Positions 8,238 to 16,809 of a DNA stretch of 64,000 bases are shown here, in pieces (position 1 is the first letter of the stretch; each line of letters starts with the position of its first letter). Origin of the DNA: Corynebacterium halotolerans (GTDB lineage Bacteria > Actinomycetota > Actinomycetes > Mycobacteriales > Mycobacteriaceae); NCBI RefSeq assembly GCF_001056295.1, contig NZ_JVMD01000026.1, forward strand, positions 1-64,000, given 5' to 3'. The translations under genes and the position numbers were made by a program. The notes beneath the pieces were generated by a model. The model made no database searches and was not told the DNA's origin. It saw only the letters and a program-made list of their open reading frames with translations.

Positions 8238-9446
8238 ATGATCAACCTCGAACTGCCGAAGTTCCTCCGGGCGGGCGCCGGTCAGGCGCACCAGGTCGCG
8301 GCGGAAATCTTCCGGCCCGTATCCCGAAAGTACGACCTCGCCGAGCACGAGTACCCGCGTGAGCTGGACACCCTCGCGTCGCTGATGGACGGCATGGCCG
8401 ATGGCGGCACGTCCTTCTCCGGCGCGGCCGGCGGCCGCGGCGACGAGAAGAAGAAGCGCGTCGGCGTCAAGAACGGCGGCAACATGGCGTCGCTGCTCAA
8501 CGTCATCGAGACCTGCTGGGGCGACGTCGGCCTGACGCTGTCCCTGCCCTTCCAGGGCCTGGGCAACTCCGCCCTCGCCGCCGTCGCCACCGACGAGCAG
8601 CTCGAGAGCTTCGGCAAGACGTGGGCCGCCATGGCCATCACCGAGCCGTCGTTCGGCTCCGACTCGTCGGCCGTCACCACCACCGCCCGCAAGGACGGCG
8701 ACGAGTACGTGCTCAACGGCACGAAGATCTTCGTCACCTCCGGCGAGCGCGCCGACTCCGTCGTCGTGTGGGCGACCCTGGACAAGTCCCTCGGCCGCGC
8801 GGCCATCAAGTCCTTCCTGGTGAAGAAGGGCACCCCGGGCTTCACCGTCGAGCGCCTCGAGGAGAAGCTGGGCATCCGCGCCTCCGACACCGCGGTGCTG
8901 CGCCTGGAGGACGTCCGCGTCCCCGCCGAGAACCTGCTCGGTTCCCCGGAGATCGACGTCAAGAAGTCCTTCGCCGGCGCCATGGCGACCTTCGACAACA
9001 CCCGTCCGCTGGTCGCGGGCATGGCCATCGGCGTCGCCCGCGCCGCGCTCGAGGAGCTGCGCCGCATCCTGGAGGAAGCCGGCGTCGAGATCGACTACGA
9101 CGCCCCCGCCTTCTCGCAGTCCGCGGCCGTGGCCGAGTACATCCGCCTCGAGTCCGACTGGGAGGCCGCGTACCTCATGGCCCTGCGCGCCGCGTGGATG
9201 GCCGACAACAAGCAGCCGAACACCCTCGAGGCCTCGGCGTCGAAGGCCAAGGCCGGCCGCATGGGCACCGACGTGACCCTCCGCGCGGTCCAGCTGGCCG
9301 GCGCCTACGGCTACTCGGAGCGCAACCTGCTGGAGAAGTGGGCCCGCGACTCCAAGATCCTGGACATCTTCGAGGGCACCCAGCAGATCCAGCAGCTCGT
9401 CGTGGCCCGCCGCGTGCTGGGCCTGAGCTCGAAGGAACTGAAGTAG
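8238..9446 (+). CDS. Acyl-CoA dehydrogenase (FadE23-like)
   Basis: 402 residues with a complete acyl-CoA dehydrogenase fold. The middle domain has AMAITEPSFGSDSSAVTT near residue 130. The C-terminal part (QLAGAYGYSERNLLEKWARD, DIFEGTQQIQQLVVARR) is the canonical end with the FAD-contact EGT motif. It starts after AAAGAGG at 8223-8229. It forms an operon with the preceding paralogue; one member of such pairs often carries the catalytic base while the other does not. GC hairpins lie downstream. Confidence 0.87.
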   Translation: MINLELPKFLRAGAGQAHQVAAEIFRPVSRKYDLAEHEYPRELDTLASLMDGMADGGTSFSGAAGGRGDEKKKRVGVKNGGNMASLLNVIETCWGDVGLTLSLPFQGLGNSALAAVATDEQLESFGKTWAAMAITEPSFGSDSSAVTTTARKDGDEYVLNGTKIFVTSGERADSVVVWATLDKSLGRAAIKSFLVKKGTPGFTVERLEEKLGIRASDTAVLRLEDVRVPAENLLGSPEIDVKKSFAGAMATFDNTRPLVAGMAIGVARAALEELRRILEEAGVEIDYDAPAFSQSAAVAEYIRLESDWEAAYLMALRAAWMADNKQPNTLEASASKAKAGRMGTDVTLRAVQLAGAYGYSERNLLEKWARDSKILDIFEGTQQIQQLVVARRVLGLSSKELK

Positions 9447-9510
9447 CCCGGTAGGGGAGGGGGCCCGGGGACCGCCCCTGATGCGGCCCGGCCCACCCGC
9501 TTGCCGAAAA

Positions 9511-9533
9511 CTCCCGCCCGTCCCCGGCGGGAG
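9511..9533. terminator. GC hairpin after the dehydrogenase pair
   Basis: CTCCCGCC (9511-9518) pairs with GGCGGGAG (9526-9533) over a 7-nt loop. It lies between the plus-strand dehydrogenases and minus-strand nrdG, so it could act in both directions. No T-run is present. Confidence 0.5.
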
Positions 9534-9539
9534 CGGAGC

Positions 9540-9597
9540 AAACCCCGGACGCTTCCGCGATGCGATGCAAGGACATCGCCGTGAGCGTCCGGGGTTT
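9540..9597. terminator. 14-bp inverted repeat between convergent genes
   Basis: AAACCCCGGACGCT (9540-9553) and AGCGTCCGGGGTTT (9584-9597) are perfect complements around a 30-nt loop. The A/T ends give a short U-run in both directions, consistent with a bidirectional terminator for the dehydrogenase and nrdDG operons. Confidence 0.6.
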
Positions 9598-9657
9598 CTC
9601 GCGTTCGCGGGTCTTGACGGAGCGGTGGTTCGCCGACGCGGCGCCGGGCCGCGGCGG

Positions 9658-10593
9658 CTACCGGCCGATGACCGCCACCGAGGTGCCGCGCAGCCGCTCG
9701 CGGGCGCCGGCGACGAGCTCATCGAACTCATCGGCCCATCCCGGGCGGTCGGCGCGGAATCCGGCGGCGGCCTCGGCGTCCGGCGACACCCCGTCGGGCC
9801 GTGCCTTCTGGATGGCCCAGGTGAATGCGGCCTTTCCGTCCAACTCCGCGCCCGGCTCCGCCCCCACCTCGGCGGCCACCCCGGCAAGCACGTCGGCGAT
9901 GCCGGGCACGCCCGCGACCGCCGGCGAATCCGGCCACACGGTGGTGCGGACCTCGAGCGCCGGCCGTCGGGCGCCTGCCCCATCCGGCACCGGCTCGGCC
10001 CCCGCCATGGCTCCCGGCGCCGCGCCCATCATCGCTCCCGCGACGATCTCCAGGCTGCGCAGCACCTTCGCGCCGGCGGCGAGCTGGGCGGGCGCGAAGC
10101 CGCGGCCGGCCTCCCCGCCGCCGTATGCGACCCGCGCATAGGCTTGCGCGTCGCGGGGATCGGCCTTCACGTCCAGGCCGATCCACTCGGGGCGGTGGTC
10201 CCGCACGATGCGCCCGAGCGCCTCCGGGTAGCAGCCCGACGTGTGCAGTCCCACGGCGAAGCCCATGTCGTGCACCGCGTCGATTGCGGTGCCGAGCCCG
10301 CGGTGCATGGTCGGCTCCCCGCCGGTGAACACCACGGCGTCGAGCAGCCCCCGCCGCTCGCCCAGCAGGTCCAGCACCCCGCGCCACTCCAGGTCATGCG
10401 CCGCCGCCCCGACGTCACCGCACTTGGCCGCATCCCGAAGAACCGGGTTGTGGCAATACGGGCAGCGCCACGGGCACCCCTGCAGGAACAGCGTCGCCGC
10501 CAGCGCCCCGGGCCAATCGACGGAGGAAAAGGGCACCACGCCCGCGACGGGCACGGGAGCCGGGGCGACGTCGCAAAGCGAATCAGGCGACAT
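9658..10593 (-). CDS. nrdG: Anaerobic ribonucleoside-triphosphate reductase activating protein (radical SAM)
   Basis: This protein uses S-adenosylmethionine and a 4Fe-4S cluster to install the glycyl radical on NrdD. The cluster motif CX3CX2C is seen at residues 40-47 (CPWRCPYC), followed by a glycine-rich SAM segment (VVFTGGEPTMH). The 311 residues exceed the minimal NrdG (about 155), with a long Ala/Gly-rich C-terminal half. Its ATG overlaps the 3' end of nrdD by 11 bases, so the two are cotranscribed. Confidence 0.9.
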   Translation of the reverse strand: MSPDSLCDVAPAPVPVAGVVPFSSVDWPGALAATLFLQGCPWRCPYCHNPVLRDAAKCGDVGAAAHDLEWRGVLDLLGERRGLLDAVVFTGGEPTMHRGLGTAIDAVHDMGFAVGLHTSGCYPEALGRIVRDHRPEWIGLDVKADPRDAQAYARVAYGGGEAGRGFAPAQLAAGAKVLRSLEIVAGAMMGAAPGAMAGAEPVPDGAGARRPALEVRTTVWPDSPAVAGVPGIADVLAGVAAEVGAEPGAELDGKAAFTWAIQKARPDGVSPDAEAAAGFRADRPGWADEFDELVAGARERLRGTSVAVIGR

Positions 10594-12397
10594 GGCCCTG
10601 CGAGGCGAGATGGCCCTGCGCGAAGGCCAGCCGCTCGTGGTGCTCGCCCTTCTTGCCCACGTTGAACGACGACACCGGGCGGAAGTAGCCCATGACGCGC
10701 GTCCACACCTCGACCTCGCCGCCGCAGGTCGGGCACGCGTCGACCTCGCCGGACCGGTACCCGTGCACCGGGCACACCGAGAACGTCGGCGTCACCGTGA
10801 CGTATGGCAAGTGGAAATTCTCCAGCGACCGGCGGACCAGCGCCGCGCAGGCCTCGCCGGAATTCAGCGCCTCGCCCATGTACAGGTGCAGCACCGTGCC
10901 GCCGGTGTACTTCGACTGCAGATCCTCCTGCTCCGCCAGCGCGCGGAACGGGTCATCCGTGTAGCCGACGGGCAGCTGGGAGGAATTGGTGTAGTACGGC
11001 TCGTCGTCCGTGCCGGCCTGCAGGATCCCGGGGTGGCGGCGCCGGTCCTCGCGCGCGAAACGGTACGTCGCGCCCTCCGCCGGCGTGGCCTCCAGGTTGA
11101 ACATGTGGCCGGTCTCCTCCTGGAACTCGACCAGGCGGGCGCGGATGTGGTCGAGCAGGTCCGCGGCCATCCGGTGCCCGCGCGCCGTGGTGATGTCGTC
11201 GGCGTCGCCCGTGAAATTGCGGACCATCTCGTTGATCCCGTTGACGCCGAGGGTCGAAAAGTGATTGTCCAGGCCCGGCAGCCACCGCCGGGTGTACGGG
11301 TACAGCCCGTCGTCGATGAGCTTTGCGACGGTCCGGCGCCTGGCCTCGAGCACCCCCACCCCGAGTGCGAGCAGATCGTCGAGCTCCGCCAGCAGGGCCG
11401 GCATGTCGCCGGCGTGGAGGAACCCGAGGCGCGCGCAGTTGACCGTGACCACGCCGATGGACCCGGTCAGTTCGGCCGAGCCGAACAGGCCGTTGCCGCG
11501 GGCGAGGAGTTCGCGCAGGTCCAGCTGCAGGCGGCAGCACATCGACCGGATCTGGCCGGGGTCGAGGTCGGAGTTGATGAAGTTCTGGAAGTACGGCAGC
11601 CCGTAGCGCGCCGTCATGTCGAACAGGCGGCGGGCGTTCGGGTGGTCCCAGTCGAAGTCCGGGGTGATGTTGTACGTGGGAATGGGGAAGGTGAAGGCCC
11701 GGCCGGAGGCGTCGCCGCGGCCCATGACCTCGATGAACGCGCGGTTGAGCATGTCCATCTCCGCCTGCAGCTCGCCGTAGGTGAAATCCGCGGGCTCGTC
11801 GCCGACGAAGGGGATCTGATCCCGCAACTCCGGCGGGCAGACCCAGTCGAAGGTGAGGTTCGTGAACGGCGTCTGCGTGCCCCACCGCGACGGGACGTTG
11901 AGGTTGAACACGAACTCCTGGATGGCCTGCTCGACCTGGTCGTAGTCCAGCCCGTCGAGGCGCACGAAGGGCGCGAGGTAGGTGTCGAAGCTGGAGAACG
12001 ACTGCGCGCCGGCCCACTCGTTCTGCAGCGTGCCCAGGAAGTTGACCATCTGGCCCAGCGCCGACGTCAGGTGCTTCGGCGGAGCGGAGGACACGGCCCC
12101 GGCGACGCCGCCGAAGCCCTCCTCCAGCAGCGCGCGCAGCGACCAGCCCGCGCAGTAGCCGGCGAGCATGTCGAGGTCGTGGATGTGGATCGCGCCTTCG
12201 CGGTGCGCGGCGCCGGCCTCCGGGGCGAAGACGTGGTCCAGCCAGTAGTTGGCCACCACCTTGCCGGAGGTGTTGAGCATCATCCCGCCCAGGCTGAAGT
12301 CCTGGTTGGCGTTGGCGTTGATCCGCCAGTCCGCGCGGTCGAGGTACTCGTCGATGGTGGAGCAGGGGTCGATGAGGTGCGGGGAAGAGGGCGTCAT
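10583..12397 (-). CDS. nrdD: Anaerobic (class III) ribonucleoside-triphosphate reductase
   Basis: Makes dNTPs without oxygen using a glycyl radical. In the 604-residue product the C-terminal radical signature RVMGYFRPVSSFN places the radical Gly near residue 570. A Cys/His metal site (CPVHGY ... CPTCGG) lies just before it. Catalytic-type cysteines are visible in AGYCAGWSL and RSMCCRLQLD. The usual N-terminal ATP-cone is not evident, so dATP inhibition may be absent. Start at ATG 12397 has GAGGG and also TAGGGT (ACCCTA at 12405-12410) 7 nt upstream; a GTG nine bases earlier is possible. Confidence 0.94.
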   Translation of the reverse strand: MTPSSPHLIDPCSTIDEYLDRADWRINANANQDFSLGGMMLNTSGKVVANYWLDHVFAPEAGAAHREGAIHIHDLDMLAGYCAGWSLRALLEEGFGGVAGAVSSAPPKHLTSALGQMVNFLGTLQNEWAGAQSFSSFDTYLAPFVRLDGLDYDQVEQAIQEFVFNLNVPSRWGTQTPFTNLTFDWVCPPELRDQIPFVGDEPADFTYGELQAEMDMLNRAFIEVMGRGDASGRAFTFPIPTYNITPDFDWDHPNARRLFDMTARYGLPYFQNFINSDLDPGQIRSMCCRLQLDLRELLARGNGLFGSAELTGSIGVVTVNCARLGFLHAGDMPALLAELDDLLALGVGVLEARRRTVAKLIDDGLYPYTRRWLPGLDNHFSTLGVNGINEMVRNFTGDADDITTARGHRMAADLLDHIRARLVEFQEETGHMFNLEATPAEGATYRFAREDRRRHPGILQAGTDDEPYYTNSSQLPVGYTDDPFRALAEQEDLQSKYTGGTVLHLYMGEALNSGEACAALVRRSLENFHLPYVTVTPTFSVCPVHGYRSGEVDACPTCGGEVEVWTRVMGYFRPVSSFNVGKKGEHHERLAFAQGHLASQGHVA

Positions 12398-12431
12398 GGC
12401 CCTCACCCTAAAACCCGAATCACATAAATGG

Positions 12432-12444
12432 GATTCGGTGAATC
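12432..12444. promoter_or_regulatory. Operator-like palindrome upstream of nrdD
   Basis: GATTC-GGT-GAATC is a perfect inverted repeat about 35 bases upstream of the nrdD start, in an AT-richer promoter segment. A further GAATCAC lies at 12417-12423 and ATCGTGAT at 12442-12449. The regulator is unknown; an anaerobic or nucleotide-stress repressor would make sense. Confidence 0.35.
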
Positions 12445-12624
12445 GTGATATTACTTACACGTATCGACGGGAACCGCCACAAGATGTGGGGCTGCACCAT
12501 TGTCGAGCGGCCATAAGTTGTGTAGCCGCTATTGCCGCCGACTGTTTGTCCCTCCGTTCGGGGGAGGGAGGGGCGGCGGCCGCCGCGGTTTCGCGCGGCA
12601 GCCGCCGGGGATCGTCCGGCGGGG

Positions 12625-13536
12625 TTACTCGCAGGCGATGCCATCCCTGTCGCGGTCCAGTGCGGCGCGGTAGCCGGGCTCTCCCGCCAGGATCGGCGCG
12701 GCACCCGCGGCGCGGGCGGCCTTGCAATTGGGGTAGTACACGTCACCGCCGCCACCGGTGACCGGAGCCGGAGCCGGAGCGGGCGTGGGTGCGGGCTCGG
12801 GCTGGGGTTCGGGTGCCGGAGCGGGAGCCGGTTCCGGCTCGGGCTCGGGTGCCGGAGCAGGAGCAGGCTCGGGAGCTGGCTCGGGTTCCGGTTCAGGTGC
12901 CGGCTCGGGAGCGGGATCCGGTTCGGGAGCGGGCTCGGGCGCAGGCGCTGCCTCGGGTGCGGGCTCGGGCGCGGGTTCTGGCTCGGGCTCCGGTTCGGGA
13001 GCGGGGTCTCCCATGATCCCCGCGGGGGCGACCGCGGCCTCTGCGGCATCCGCGGCGCCGGTCTCGTCGGCGATGGGGCAGGCGACACCGTCTCCGTCGG
13101 GGTCGAGTTCCGGGCCGTAGCCGGGGTCCCCGGCGTACAGCGGCGCGGCGCCGGCGTCGAAAGCCTGCTCGCAGTTCGCGTACGTCGGCGGGGTCGCAAC
13201 GGGGACCACCGCAGGGGCGACGATCGGGGCCGGAGCCATCGTCGACGGCGTCGTGGCGGACGTCGGGGTGGCCGATGATGAAGTGGTGGACGTCGGGCTG
13301 GTGGATGACGCGGTCGTGGGCGTCGAGGAAGGCGTCCGGGAAGACGGAGCGGAGCTCGACGTCGACGAAGTGCTCGACGGTGCTTCCGCGTCCACGGTGC
13401 CGCCGGGCGAGCCGCAGGCGGCCAATGCCAGCGAGGTGGCGGAGAACGCGGTCAGCGCGACGCGCCGCAGCGGGCGACGCGTGCGACCGGTGTCGTGGGG
13501 GAGGGTGGTGCGGGGAGAACGGAATTGCGGGTTCAC
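12625..13536 (-). CDS. Lipoprotein with two Excalibur calcium-binding domains and an EP-rich linker
   Basis: The 303 residues start with a lipoprotein signal ending LALAAC (Cys41). A Ser/Thr-rich stretch follows. The first Excalibur domain is about residues 117-152 (YANCEQA ... DPDGDGVAC). Next is a roughly 90-residue linker of Glu-Pro and Ala-Pro repeats (about 174-263). The last 36 residues are a second Excalibur domain (YYPNCKA ... [10 protein letters not shown]). Each domain has the DxDxDGxxC loop expected to bind calcium. The rigid, acidic linker probably spans the envelope, holding the terminal domain away from the membrane. Confidence 0.85.
   Translation of the reverse strand: MNPQFRSPRTTLPHDTGRTRRPLRRVALTAFSATSLALAACGSPGGTVDAEAPSSTSSTSSSAPSSRTPSSTPTTASSTSPTSTTSSSATPTSATTPSTMAPAPIVAPAVVPVATPPTYANCEQAFDAGAAPLYAGDPGYGPELDPDGDGVACPIADETGAADAAEAAVAPAGIMGDPAPEPEPEPEPAPEPAPEAAPAPEPAPEPDPAPEPAPEPEPEPAPEPAPAPAPEPEPEPAPAPAPEPQPEPAPTPAPAPAPVTGGGGDVYYPNCKAARAAGAAPILAGEPGYRAALDRDRDGIACE
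12760..13015 (-). repeat. Low-complexity EP/AP codon repeat
   Basis: Roughly 255 bases of imperfect GCCGGAGCC/GGCTCGGGC units encode the proline-glutamate linker of the Excalibur lipoprotein. Such repeats are prone to slippage, so copy number may vary among strains. Confidence 0.8.
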
Positions 13537-13679
13537 GGGATTTTCTTCGGCAGGGGCCCGCGATCACGGCGGGCCGGGGACGAATGGCCCCGTCATAATG
13601 GCCCGCCCCACCGCGCGGGCGGAAATCCGGTTAACCCCGTTAGGGTGGCCCGGGCGGTGCGCCCGCAGCCACCGGATCC

Positions 13680-15467
13680 CTATCCCGCCGGGCGCAGCTG
13701 ATCCTGCCCGACCAGCTGGGCGCCGTCGCCCTCCCACGGCTTGGGCAGCATGCGCGGGACGACCTTGCCCACGGCGTTGCGGGGCAGCTCGTCCATGAAC
13801 ACGGTCTCGCGCGGCACCGAGTGGCGGGCCAGGCGCTGCCGGACGAAGGTGCGGATCGACTCGTCGGTGAGCGCCTCGCCCTCCGGCGAATCCTCGCGCA
13901 CGACCCACGCGACCAGGGCCTGGCCGAAGCGGTCGTCGGGCACGCCGGCGACGGCGCATTCGCGGATGCCGGGCAGGTTGGACAGGGCGTCCTCGGTCTC
14001 GCGGGGGAAGACGTTCTCGCCGCCGGAGACGATCATGTCGTCCTCGCGGCCGGAGATGTACAGCATGCCGTTCTCCAGGCGCCCGAGGTCGCCGGTGCAG
14101 ACCATGCCGTCGATGATCTCCTTGTCGGCGCCCGGGCGGGTGTAGCCCTCGTAGAGCATGCCGTTGCCCACGAAGATGCGGCCGGTCTCGCCCTCGCCGA
14201 GCTCGTTGCCGTCGGCGTCGCGGATGGAGACGCGGGTGCCCAGCGGCGCGCGGCCGGCGGTGGTCGGGTTCTGGGCGAGCTCCGCCGGGGTGGCGATGGT
14301 CGCCCAGCTGACCTCGGTGGAGCCGTACTGGTTGTACAGGACGGGGCCGAAGCGGTCGAGGGTCGTCTTCACGATGTGCTCGGGGATCGCCGAACCGCAC
14401 GACGCGATGACCTTCAGCGGCGACGTGCTCACGTCGTAGTCGTCGGGCATGACCTCGACCATGCGCTGCAGCATCGTCGGCACGACGAAGATCGTGTGGG
14501 GGTTGTGCGCCTCGACGATGTTCAGGGCGTCGGTGGGGTTGAAGTGGCGGCGCAGGATCATGGTGGACCGCAGCGCGATGCACAGCTGGGCCGTCGCGAA
14601 GCCCCACGTGTGGAACAGCGGCGCGGCCAGGTAGGCGGGCCGGTTGTGGCGCAGGGGGATGCGGCTCATGATCGACGACGCCGGCATCCACGACTTCGGC
14701 TCCGGGCGGCGGGCGCCCTTCGGGGTGCCGGTGGTGCCGGAGGTCAGGATGATGACGCGGCCGCGGCGGGGGCGCGTGGGCAGGTCCGCGGTGGGCCAGG
14801 CCTCCGGCGGGGCGGTGCGCAGCATCTCGCGCATCGACGTCCAGCCCTCGCGGACGCAGGAGGTGTCGGTGTGGTCCTCGAGCCACGACACGGCGACGGG
14901 GCACTGGTCGAAGTCCTCGGGGAGCATGTGGGTGAATTCCTCGTCGATGAAGAGGAAGTCGATCTTCTGCTCGCGGATGACGGAGCGGGTCTGCTCGGCG
15001 GACGCGCCGGTGTTGAGCAGCACCAGGTCGGTGCCCAGGCGGCCGTGGGCGCACAGGGCGAGCAGGAAGCCGCGGTGGTTGCGGGACAGCACGCCGATGC
15101 GGTCGCGGGGCCGGATGTCGCCGTGGCGCAGGGCGCGGGCGAGGCGGTTGGCGTTGTCGTGGAACTCGGAGTACGTCATCGACCCGCCGTCGTCGATGAT
15201 GGCGGTGTGGTGGGGGTCGCGCGCGGCGGCGATGCCGAGCAGCCCGGAGGGCAGGAAGTCCCAACGGTAGATCGAGTGGGCGGCCTTGCCCATCGCGCCG
15301 GGGCCCATGGCGCCGAGCACGCCGGCCTTGGTCACCGGGGCGAGGCCCCGGATGAGGTCGCCGGTGCCGCGCAGCGATTTCCGGGCTCGCGCGCGGAACT
15401 TCTCCGCGGCGCCGATTTCCGCGGTGTCGGCGTTGGTCGTCGCGTGGACGTCGATCTTCTCGGACAT
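13680..15467 (-). CDS. Fatty-acyl-CoA synthetase / AMP-binding ligase (FadD-like)
   Basis: Activates a carboxylic acid as acyl-adenylate and then acyl-CoA. The 595-residue product shows the P-loop-like VIILTSGTTGTPKGARRPE near residue 205, the A5 motif YNQYGSTEVSWATI, the A7 motif GMVCTGDLGRLE, the A8 hinge GREDDMIVSGGENVFPRE and the A10 lysine in LPRNAVGKVVPR. The start at ATG 15467 is preceded by AGGAGG 11 bases away. The chain is unusually long at its N terminus (about 65 residues before the core). It probably acts on fatty acids, alongside the acyl-CoA dehydrogenases nearby; chain length unknown. Confidence 0.87.
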   Translation of the reverse strand: MSEKIDVHATTNADTAEIGAAEKFRARARKSLRGTGDLIRGLAPVTKAGVLGAMGPGAMGKAAHSIYRWDFLPSGLLGIAAARDPHHTAIIDDGGSMTYSEFHDNANRLARALRHGDIRPRDRIGVLSRNHRGFLLALCAHGRLGTDLVLLNTGASAEQTRSVIREQKIDFLFIDEEFTHMLPEDFDQCPVAVSWLEDHTDTSCVREGWTSMREMLRTAPPEAWPTADLPTRPRRGRVIILTSGTTGTPKGARRPEPKSWMPASSIMSRIPLRHNRPAYLAAPLFHTWGFATAQLCIALRSTMILRRHFNPTDALNIVEAHNPHTIFVVPTMLQRMVEVMPDDYDVSTSPLKVIASCGSAIPEHIVKTTLDRFGPVLYNQYGSTEVSWATIATPAELAQNPTTAGRAPLGTRVSIRDADGNELGEGETGRIFVGNGMLYEGYTRPGADKEIIDGMVCTGDLGRLENGMLYISGREDDMIVSGGENVFPRETEDALSNLPGIRECAVAGVPDDRFGQALVAWVVREDSPEGEALTDESIRTFVRQRLARHSVPRETVFMDELPRNAVGKVVPRMLPKPWEGDGAQLVGQDQLRPAG

Positions 15468-15555
15468 CTGGCTCGCGCCTCCTCTATGGGTTCCTTGTGA
15501 AAAAGAACCATATACGTGGCGTAAGTCACCGCGAGGGCTTTTTCCGGGAAAACCC

Positions 15556-15575
15556 CGGGCCCCGTGCGGGGCCCG
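15556..15575 (-). terminator. Intrinsic terminator hairpin after ald
   Basis: CGGGCCCCG (15556-15564) pairs with CGGGGCCCG (15567-15575) around a two-base loop. On the minus strand the sequence continues GGGTTTTCCC, giving a short U-run downstream of alanine dehydrogenase. Confidence 0.65.
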
Positions 15576-15619
15576 CATTTTCGCTTGTCGACGGCCCGCG
15601 CGGGCACCGGTTCAGCGCG

Positions 15620-16723
15620 TCACCGGGCGGGGACGTGGTCCAGATCGAGGGCTTCGGCGACGTACCCGTTGCGCAGCGTCCCTTCATGCGTCATCAGCCC
15701 GTCGGCAAGCCCGGGCAGGACCTCCGCCGCGCCGGGCCAGCCGTGCTCGGCCAGGGCCATCGCATAGGGGAGGGTGGAGTTCGCCAGCGCCTGCGTCGAC
15801 GTGTTGGCCACCGCGCCGGGCATGTTGGTCACGCAGTAGAAGAGGGTGTCGTGGACCCGGTACACCGGGTCGTCGTGGGTGGTTGGGCGCGAGGACTCGA
15901 AGCAGCCGCCCTGGTCGATGGCCACGTCGACCAGCACCGCGCCCGGCTTCATGCGGGCGACGAGGTCGTCCGGCACCAGGGTCGGGGCCTTCGCGCCCGG
16001 GACGAGCACGGCGCCGATGACCAGGTCCGCCTGGAGCAGCTCCTGCTCGATCTCGTGGGCGGTGGAGAAGACGGTGTCCACCGTGCCGCGGTAGATGTCG
16101 TCGATGCGCTTGAGCGCCCGCGGATCCAGGTCCAGGACCGTGACGTCCGCGCGCAGCCCGTGCGCCATCGCCACCGCCGACGCGCCCACCTGGCCCGCGC
16201 CGATGATGGTCACCCGCGCCGGGCGGGTGCCGGGGACGCCGGGCAGCAGGATGCCGCGGCCGCCGAAGTGGCTCATCAGGTGGTACGCGCCCACCTGCAC
16301 GGCCAGGCGGCCGGCGACCTGGCTCATCGGCGTCAGCAGCGGCAGCTCTCCGCGGTCGTCGGTGACGGTCTCGTAGGCGATGGACGTCGTGCCGGCATCG
16401 AGCAGCGCCCGCGCGCACTCCGGGGCCGCCGCCAAATGCAGGTAGGTGAACAGGATCTGGTCCCGGCGCATCAGGTCGAACTCCGGGCCGATGGGCTCCT
16501 TGACCTTCAGCAGCAGATCGCCCTTCGCCCACACCTCCTCCGCGGAATCGACGATCGTCGCGCCCGCGTCGGCGTACGCCCGGTCCGGCATCGAGGACCC
16601 CTCGCCGGCCCCGGCCTCCACGAGAACCTCGTGCCCGGCTCGCGTCAGCGACGCCACTCCGGACGGGCTGGCCGCGACGCGATGCTCGCCGCTCTTGATC
16701 TCGCGGGGGATTCCGATGCGCAT
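15620..16723 (-). CDS. ald: Alanine dehydrogenase
   Basis: NAD-dependent interconversion of L-alanine with pyruvate and ammonium. The 367 residues begin MRIGIPREIKSGEHRVA, the family N terminus with the substrate-binding Arg. They contain KVKEP (Lys near 75), the catalytic-type His in FTYLHLA, a Rossmann loop in VTIIGAGQVGASAVAMA, and the signature VLVDVAIDQGG and VTNMPGAV. Length is normal. The start at 16723 has AGGAG seven bases upstream. In actinobacteria the enzyme is often induced under oxygen limitation, which would fit nearby nrdDG; no specific operator was seen. Confidence 0.95.
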   Translation of the reverse strand: MRIGIPREIKSGEHRVAASPSGVASLTRAGHEVLVEAGAGEGSSMPDRAYADAGATIVDSAEEVWAKGDLLLKVKEPIGPEFDLMRRDQILFTYLHLAAAPECARALLDAGTTSIAYETVTDDRGELPLLTPMSQVAGRLAVQVGAYHLMSHFGGRGILLPGVPGTRPARVTIIGAGQVGASAVAMAHGLRADVTVLDLDPRALKRIDDIYRGTVDTVFSTAHEIEQELLQADLVIGAVLVPGAKAPTLVPDDLVARMKPGAVLVDVAIDQGGCFESSRPTTHDDPVYRVHDTLFYCVTNMPGAVANTSTQALANSTLPYAMALAEHGWPGAAEVLPGLADGLMTHEGTLRNGYVAEALDLDHVPAR

Positions 16724-16809
16724 GGGGTGCTCCTGGTCGGGGAAACGGGGTTTCCCACAATCATGGCCCCGACGGGGAGGGCCGCACCAGTCCCGGTGGG
16801 CGCGGGCGC

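Noticed and set aside
6684..9983. A 1099-residue open frame on the minus strand
   Set aside because: It is antisense to two clear acyl-CoA dehydrogenases and rich in Gly/Ala/Arg/Val, as expected of a GC-rich shadow frame.
12760..13015. CRISPR-like array
   Set aside because: Units are short, imperfect, in-frame codon repeats without unique spacers.
12758..13120. Gly/Ser/Ala-repeat protein on the plus strand
   Set aside because: It is the antisense reading of the Glu-Pro linker of the Excalibur lipoprotein.
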